From Morchella semilibera (lineage: Eukaryota; Ascomycota; Pezizomycetes; Pezizales; Morchellaceae): a stretch of 64,000 bases of DNA. A model generated the notes under the pieces. It was given only the letters and a program-made list of their open reading frames with translations. It was not told the DNA's origin and did not search any database. The stretch is taken from NCBI GenBank assembly GCA_009192285.1, contig CM018605.1, positions 1,574,530-1,638,529 on the forward strand. Reading direction: 5' to 3'. Both the position numbers and the translations under genes were made by a program. This document shows, piece by piece, positions 59,101-64,000 of this stretch. The first letter of the stretch is position 1, and each line of letters starts with the position of its first letter.

Positions 59101-60792
59101 AGATCAGGAGATCTCCTTGAGGAAGGGGATGAAAGATTGTTGCACCAGAGTCAGACGGTTTTGAAGAAGGAAAATTTGGATCCCAAGCTAAGTTTGTTAG
59201 CGGGTTCTTTGGCAAATGAACCCGCTGAAAAGAACGCCTCTCTACAGAAATTATTTGATAAAGGATACTTAGCCGACCCATTCCCACAAAAGATTTTGGA
59301 CCTACGGCAGACGGATACAAAACACTGCAAGGAGATATCCCTAGCGGAATGCACCGAAGTGGATGGCCGTCTACTCTATCGCGGAAGTATTTATGTTCCT
59401 GATTATGCACCATTGAGGCTGGAGATTTTGAAACAATATCACGACGCCCCCTCGGCAGGACACCCTGGCAGAGAGAAAACCTTTGAACTGGTCAGCAGGG
59501 ACTACTATTGGCCAAATATGCGCGATTATATCGGTCAATATATTCGGAACTGCCATATTTGCCAGCGAAGTAAGCTAATGACACATGGGAAGCTAGGAGT
59601 ACTTCGACCGCTACCCATACCAGAACAACCCTGGAGAGAGATTTCTATAGACTTTGTCACGGGTCTACCAGAGAGTGAAGGGTACAATGCTATACTGGTG
59701 ATCGTGGATCGGTTAACGAAGATGCGTCATCTCTTGCCCTGCAACACTACCGTTAATGCGGAAGACTTAACCGATTTATATTTGCAATACGTTTGGAAGC
59801 TACACGGCCTGCCTACACATATTACATCCGACAGGGGAACTCAATTTACCGCGAAGTTCTGGAAATCCCTCTGTAAGCAGTTGAAGGTGGAAGCCAGAAT
59901 GTCAACAGCCTTTCATCCGGAGACAGATGGTCAAATAAAGCGACTGAATGCAGTGATGGAGCAATACCTCCGAGGGTATGTGTCGTACCAACAAGATGAT
60001 TGGGTTAAAGGGTTGCCGATGGCAGAATTTGCAGCAAATAATCAAGTATCAGCCTCTACCAAAGCTACCCCATTCTTTGCCAATTATGGCTACCACCCTC
60101 GATTCACGATGGATTTACGGAAATTGGAAAAGACTCCACCGAGCCTCGATGCCTACGACTTTGCAGGCAAGATGAAGGAGCTACATGATTATTTACGAAC
60201 TCAACTTAGGACTGCTCAAGATCAACAAGAGAAGTCAGTCAATATGAAGCGTACTCCCGCCCCACGCTATGAAGTCGGTGATATGGTGTTTGTTTCAGCA
60301 AAGAATATTCGAACTTCGCGAAATTCTAGGAAGCTCGATTGGAAAAGATTGGGACCTTTTCCTGTTCAAGAGGTTGTCTCGCCCTATGCTTATCGATTAA
60401 ATCTACCTAGTTCGATGAAGATGCACCCCGTCTTCCATGTTTCCCTGTTGGACCTTGCCGCCATCGACCCTGTACCAGGACAGATACAACCACCACCCCC
60501 GCCTATTATTGTTGATCAGGAGGAGGAATATGAGGTCGAAGAAGTTTTGGATTCGAGGTATCATGAAAAGCAGGGACTTCAGTATTATGTGAAGTGGACA
60601 GAGTATGCTGACCCTACATGGGAACCGGCCGGTTACCATCAACAGACTGCCGCTGTCGATAATTTTCATACGCGCTATCCTGCTAAACCAGGACCAGGGG
60701 AAATTAAGGCTCGCAGGAGCTCGCGCTTGAAGGGGGGGGCTACTTTCATGGATACGCTAGGTTCGGAGTGCTGGAAGAATTGGCAGGGTTGA
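59101..60792 (+). pseudogene. integrase and chromodomain of the E element
   Basis: HHCC finger (HPGREKTFELV..NCHICQRS), integrase core ([26 protein letters not shown]) and a chromodomain (LQYYVKWTEYADPTWEP) with a basic tail that runs past the polypurine tract. This stretch is open throughout. Confidence 0.82.
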
Positions 60793-61127
60793 GATTACTG
60801 TAAGCTAGGAGGCGGGGATGAGTCAGAGTAGATTCTATGGGTTTCCGTTACGCGAGAATGTGAGTCATGGTCGGGGTTATGCGGGGATATGAGTCAGGCT
60901 TGGCTCTGAAATAATGGGTATATAAGGGAGGCAATGGTGCCTACTCCTGTACTTTTTCTCTTTCTTTCTTTACGCAACGTCTTCTGTATCTATCTATAAT
61001 ACATCATAGTCTCTACTCTCCACTAGTGACTATCGCCGCTCCTTTTATCTCTTGTTCATACTTCCCCCTTCTTGGGAAGTATCGCTGCTATTACCCCGCA
61101 CCCTGCGGAACGAAGCTATATCCCTGA
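60741..61127 (+). repeat. probable 3' LTR of the E element
   Basis: Follows the polypurine tract. It contains GGGTATATAAGGG near 60916 and a CTTT-rich start with ACGCAACGTCTTC near 60972. Exact ends are unknown because the matching 5' LTR is missing. Confidence 0.5.
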
Positions 61128-61251
61128 CACCTCCTTGAGATAATGACAACAACCTCCAACTCGCATTCCCCGCTCTCGCTTAACATTACCACAACAATCA
61201 TAACCGTGCATCACCTACCAGACTGTTGGGACAGATGCCAAGACGCCGGGA
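61128..61251 (-). repeat. alpha LTR fragment
   Basis: Only the TGTCCCGG-end part of an alpha LTR, ending GCCGGGACA on the plus strand and fused to an alpha pol fragment. Confidence 0.7.
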
Positions 61252-62772
61252 CACCAGGGACCTCCTAAAGTTTTTTCTAAGGTGTCTATTTCTATGTTTT
61301 CAGTATCGGAAGGAGAAATGGATGGGAATCAATTGATTGTAGTCTGTTCTATTTTGCAGAATAAAAAATCTATTGTACTCACCATTGCCTTGATTGATAC
61401 TGGAACGTCGGGATATGCATTCATTGATGAAAACTTTGTGCGCCGCCATGAATTGAAAATGAAGAATTTGAGGACTGAGAGGGAGATTGATGTGATTGAT
61501 GGGAGACCTATTGAATCAGGAAAAGTAATCAAGAAGGTGACGTTGGAGTTGGAGATTAATGGACATGTGGAGGAATGTCCTTTCTTTGTTACAAAATTGG
61601 GACACTATCTAATAGTAATGGGAATACCTTGGATGAGAAGACATGGGGTTTTGATTGATAGCGGAAGGAATGAGATTCGCTTCCAATCATCAGTATGCCT
61701 TGAACATTGTATAGCCAACCGTAAACCTATTATCGCTCGAGGAATTTCAACTCCACCGCCGAAAAGGCCAGTTACCCATATTTCAGCAATTACTCCTCGA
61801 TCGTTGAAGAAGCTGGCTCAGGATCCTACTGTTCAAATTTATTCAACCACATTATATGCCGTCAACAAAATATTGGAGATGCCTGCCAATCCTGATGGAA
61901 AGATCCCAATAGATTATCAACGCTTTCGACAACTATTTGATGAAACCAATGCATCCAGGTTACCACCACATCGTTCCTACGATCATGAGATAAAGCTACA
62001 AGAATGATCAGTACCACCCTTTGGTCCCATGTATAGTATGTCACGGGAGGAGTTAAAGGCGTTCAGGGATTATCTGGCCGACAATTTGAAGAAAAGATTT
62101 TTTAGGTCTAGCAACTCCCCAGCTGGCGCTCCAGTGCTATTTATTAAGAAAGCCGATGGTTCCTTACGCTTGTGTGTTGACTATTGGAAGCTAAATGCCA
62201 TTACGGTTAAGGATCGATATCCTCTTCCCCTTACACCAGAAACTATGGCCAACCTAGCCCGAGCTAATTATTTTACCAAGCTGGACCTACGATAGGGGTA
62301 TAATCAGATTAGGATTAAAGAAGGGGACGAGTGGAAAACGGCTTTTCGAACACGCTATGGGCATTGGGAATATTTGGTGATGCCTTTTGGTCTAACCAAT
62401 GCTCCTGCTACCTTTCAACGCTGGATTAATGATATTCTTCGACCCTTTCTAGACCGTTGCGCTACTGCTTATCTGGATAATATTCTCATCTATTCGAAAA
62501 CCTTGGAGCAACACCAACAAGATGTGCGACAGGTATTGGAAGCTCTAGAAGCCAATGAGGTTCATTTGAAACCGGAGAAGTGCGAGTTCAGCGTACAAGA
62601 GACCAAGTATCTAGGTATGATTCTTACTCCTGGAGGAATGAAGATAGATCCTGCCAAGGTCCAGACGATTGTAGATTGGGAGGCGCCGAAGACGGTGAAG
62701 GAGGTTCAGGAATTTCTTGGGTTCGCCAATTTTTATCGACGTTTTATTTATGCTTACTCCCGAGTGCCTCGA
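61252..62772 (+). mobile_element. alpha-family protease-RT fragment
   Basis: Starts at the gag/protease border. It has a DTG protease motif and RT motifs ([11 protein letters not shown]) close to elements M and N, and stops before RNase H where the next LTR begins. Ends are rearranged, with a few breaks. A fossil. Confidence 0.8.
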
Positions 62773-63406
62773 TGTAACGGAGTAACCCGACGCAAAGAAG
62801 AAGATGACAATGATGACGCAGAAGGACTCGAGGAGCACAGTCTACGTGATGAGGGGACTGACGAAGACAAAGGTGACACCGGCCCGGCACGAGCGCAGGC
62901 ACAGGCGAGGACAAAGGCAAGAGCAAGGGCACAGGAGCACAGAGCAGGGAGAGTGAGGGCCGAATGGACCTCAACGAGAACGATGAGGAGTACTATAGGT
63001 TTCCTCTTGTCAGAGGAGCAAATATTGGGTACAAGAGGCTGTGGCTTTTAGAAATAGGAATAGATTCCTATGTATCGAGATGACAGGAAGACAAGACGAA
63101 GAGAAAAGAAAGAAAGAACTAAGGAAAACATCTAACCCCGCTATTTAACACTACTCCTCCACCAGTCCGTTATGACTCAAACATCAATTCATAGAAACCC
63201 ACAGAAACCCATCGCATCCACACCTCGTATTCCTCCCCACCATCTCCGCTATTTATATTACAAATCCATCACGCCATCGAACCTCCCAGAACCTAATGAC
63301 GACACCCTCCCTTAACACACCCCCGTCCTCGCTTAACTATTCCTAAATAATCACAGCAGCGCTTCGACTACCGAACCCTCGGAACCGATGCCAAGACGCC
63401 GGGACA
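62773..63406 (-). repeat. alpha LTR at a rearranged junction
   Basis: 634 bp, full length, but left flank (alpha RT) and right flank (another LTR) share no target duplication. Confidence 0.75.
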
Positions 63407-63918
63407 TATCACGGCTCCGCCTCCTGCACCTCGCCTGCCGCCAAGGCGTCTTCGGAACAGGGTTGTTGGATAGTATCGGTCGATGTCGGAAGTAGAATGA
63501 GGGATTAGGAAGAAGCTCGGGTAATGGAATGTAAGCGCTAGGAAGGATTGGGTAGTAACGGATAGAATTGGGGTTATCGGGATTAGTATGGGTGGTACGG
63601 GAGTGTAGTAGGTTCTATGAGATTCTATGGTATGAGTCATCGGTGCGGGGGGGATAGTTGTATATATAGTGTCTGTTCTTTCCTATGTTTCTGCCTCTCT
63701 AGGCAACGTCTTCTTCCTGTTAGCAATACATTACTTTGGCTTCGGCCCTCCTGTATCCTCCTCGTCCCTGAACCTGAACTTGAACCTGAACCTGAATCCG
63801 AACCTGAACCTAAACCCGAACCTGTCTCGCCTTGGGTATATCCTGAGCCGATCCCGTCCTGCCTTCGTTTCTAAGTTCTATCTCGCCTCGTTCCTGAGTC
63901 CGACCCCGTCCCGTTAGA
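63407..63918 (+). repeat. 5' LTR of a further chromovirus at the window edge
   Basis: TATCACGG..CCGTTAGA with TATATATAG near 63660. AGGCAACGT (63701-63709) is complementary to the leader at 63919-63930 (CTACGTTGCCTC). It contains an AACCTG hexamer array near 63768-63825. Confidence 0.6.
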
Positions 63919-63955
63919 CTACGTTGCCTCCTTCTTTCGGCTCCCGATATACATT

Positions 63956-64000
63956 ATGTCCGCTCAAGAAGCCTGGGTGTTTCCCGCCGCTCTTACCGAG
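63956..64000 (+). CDS. start of a gag-like frame, cut by window end
   Basis: MSAQEAWVFPAALTE remains open at the edge. Position after an LTR and leader suggests gag; too short to confirm. Confidence 0.4.
   Translation, partial: MSAQEAWVFPAALTE

Larger units (their letters stand above)
47908..61127 (+). mobile_element. E-family chromovirus, 5' end missing
   Basis: A separate Ty3/gypsy lineage from alpha and B. Gag from mid-domain, protease, RT, RNase H, integrase, chromodomain, polypurine tract (60730-60739) and a probable 3' LTR are present; 5' LTR and leader are not. A complete alpha LTR containing B2 splits it in RNase H. Two 137-bp elements are inserted. Broken; apart from the insertions about two to three breaks. 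It is the oldest layer in this part of the nest. Confidence 0.8.

Overview
The window looks like a gene-poor, transposon-rich piece of a filamentous ascomycete (Pezizomycotina) genome. The grounds are short GT..AG introns of 53-87 nt, pyrimidine-rich 5' leaders, a secreted GH3 beta-glucosidase and a membrane-anchored P450 of fungal type, a fungal Tc1-like transposon, and chromodomain-bearing Ty3/gypsy elements. A Pezizomycetes-like (truffle- or morel-type) host is only a guess.

Region 1 (1-20.7 kb) is mostly non-coding and AT-rich, with scattered host genes. These are a 54-residue membrane protein (6170-6334, minus), a five-exon cytochrome P450 (8886-10815, plus) and a three-exon GH3 beta-glucosidase (11692-14408, minus). 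A Tc1-like DNA transposon with intact DD34E transposase and perfect inverted ends sits at 16141-17453. Short inverted-repeat elements (MITE-like) and long C or G homopolymer tracts lie in between. The palindromic octamer TACATGTA occurs 12 times here and was not seen in the rest of the window.

Region 2 (19.7-26.8 kb) is the most unusual host-like part. Two head-to-head paralogues of a fungal protein family with a PD-(D/E)XK nuclease-like signature (21717-22448 and 23147-23995) lie in a large imperfect inverted repeat. Each gene is bracketed by copies of a hairpin-bearing repeat that also occurs alone nearby. One paralogue starts with a mitochondrial-type presequence, the other with a nuclear-localisation-like basic cluster. 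A small two-exon membrane protein gene (25640-26053) follows.

Region 3 (26.8-64 kb) is a nest of Ty3/gypsy chromoviruses of at least four LTR families, inserted into one another up to four layers deep. The alpha family has about 632-bp LTRs running TGTCCCGG..CCGTCACA. The B family has about 450-bp LTRs running TATCACGG..CCGTGATA. Family C, family E and a fifth element starting at the right edge are also present. Solo alpha LTRs with clear 5-bp target duplications interrupt most elements. The youngest element by LTR comparison is B2 (51196-58537). Seven copies of an exactly 137-bp inverted-end element, each with a different 2-bp target duplication, are inserted in these retroelements. All elements whose 5' leader is visible begin CTA(A/C)G and carry a 9-10 nt match to their own transcript start region, which suggests self-primed reverse transcription of the Tf1/sushi type. 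Nothing was computed; alignments, identity counts and splice sites were judged by eye.
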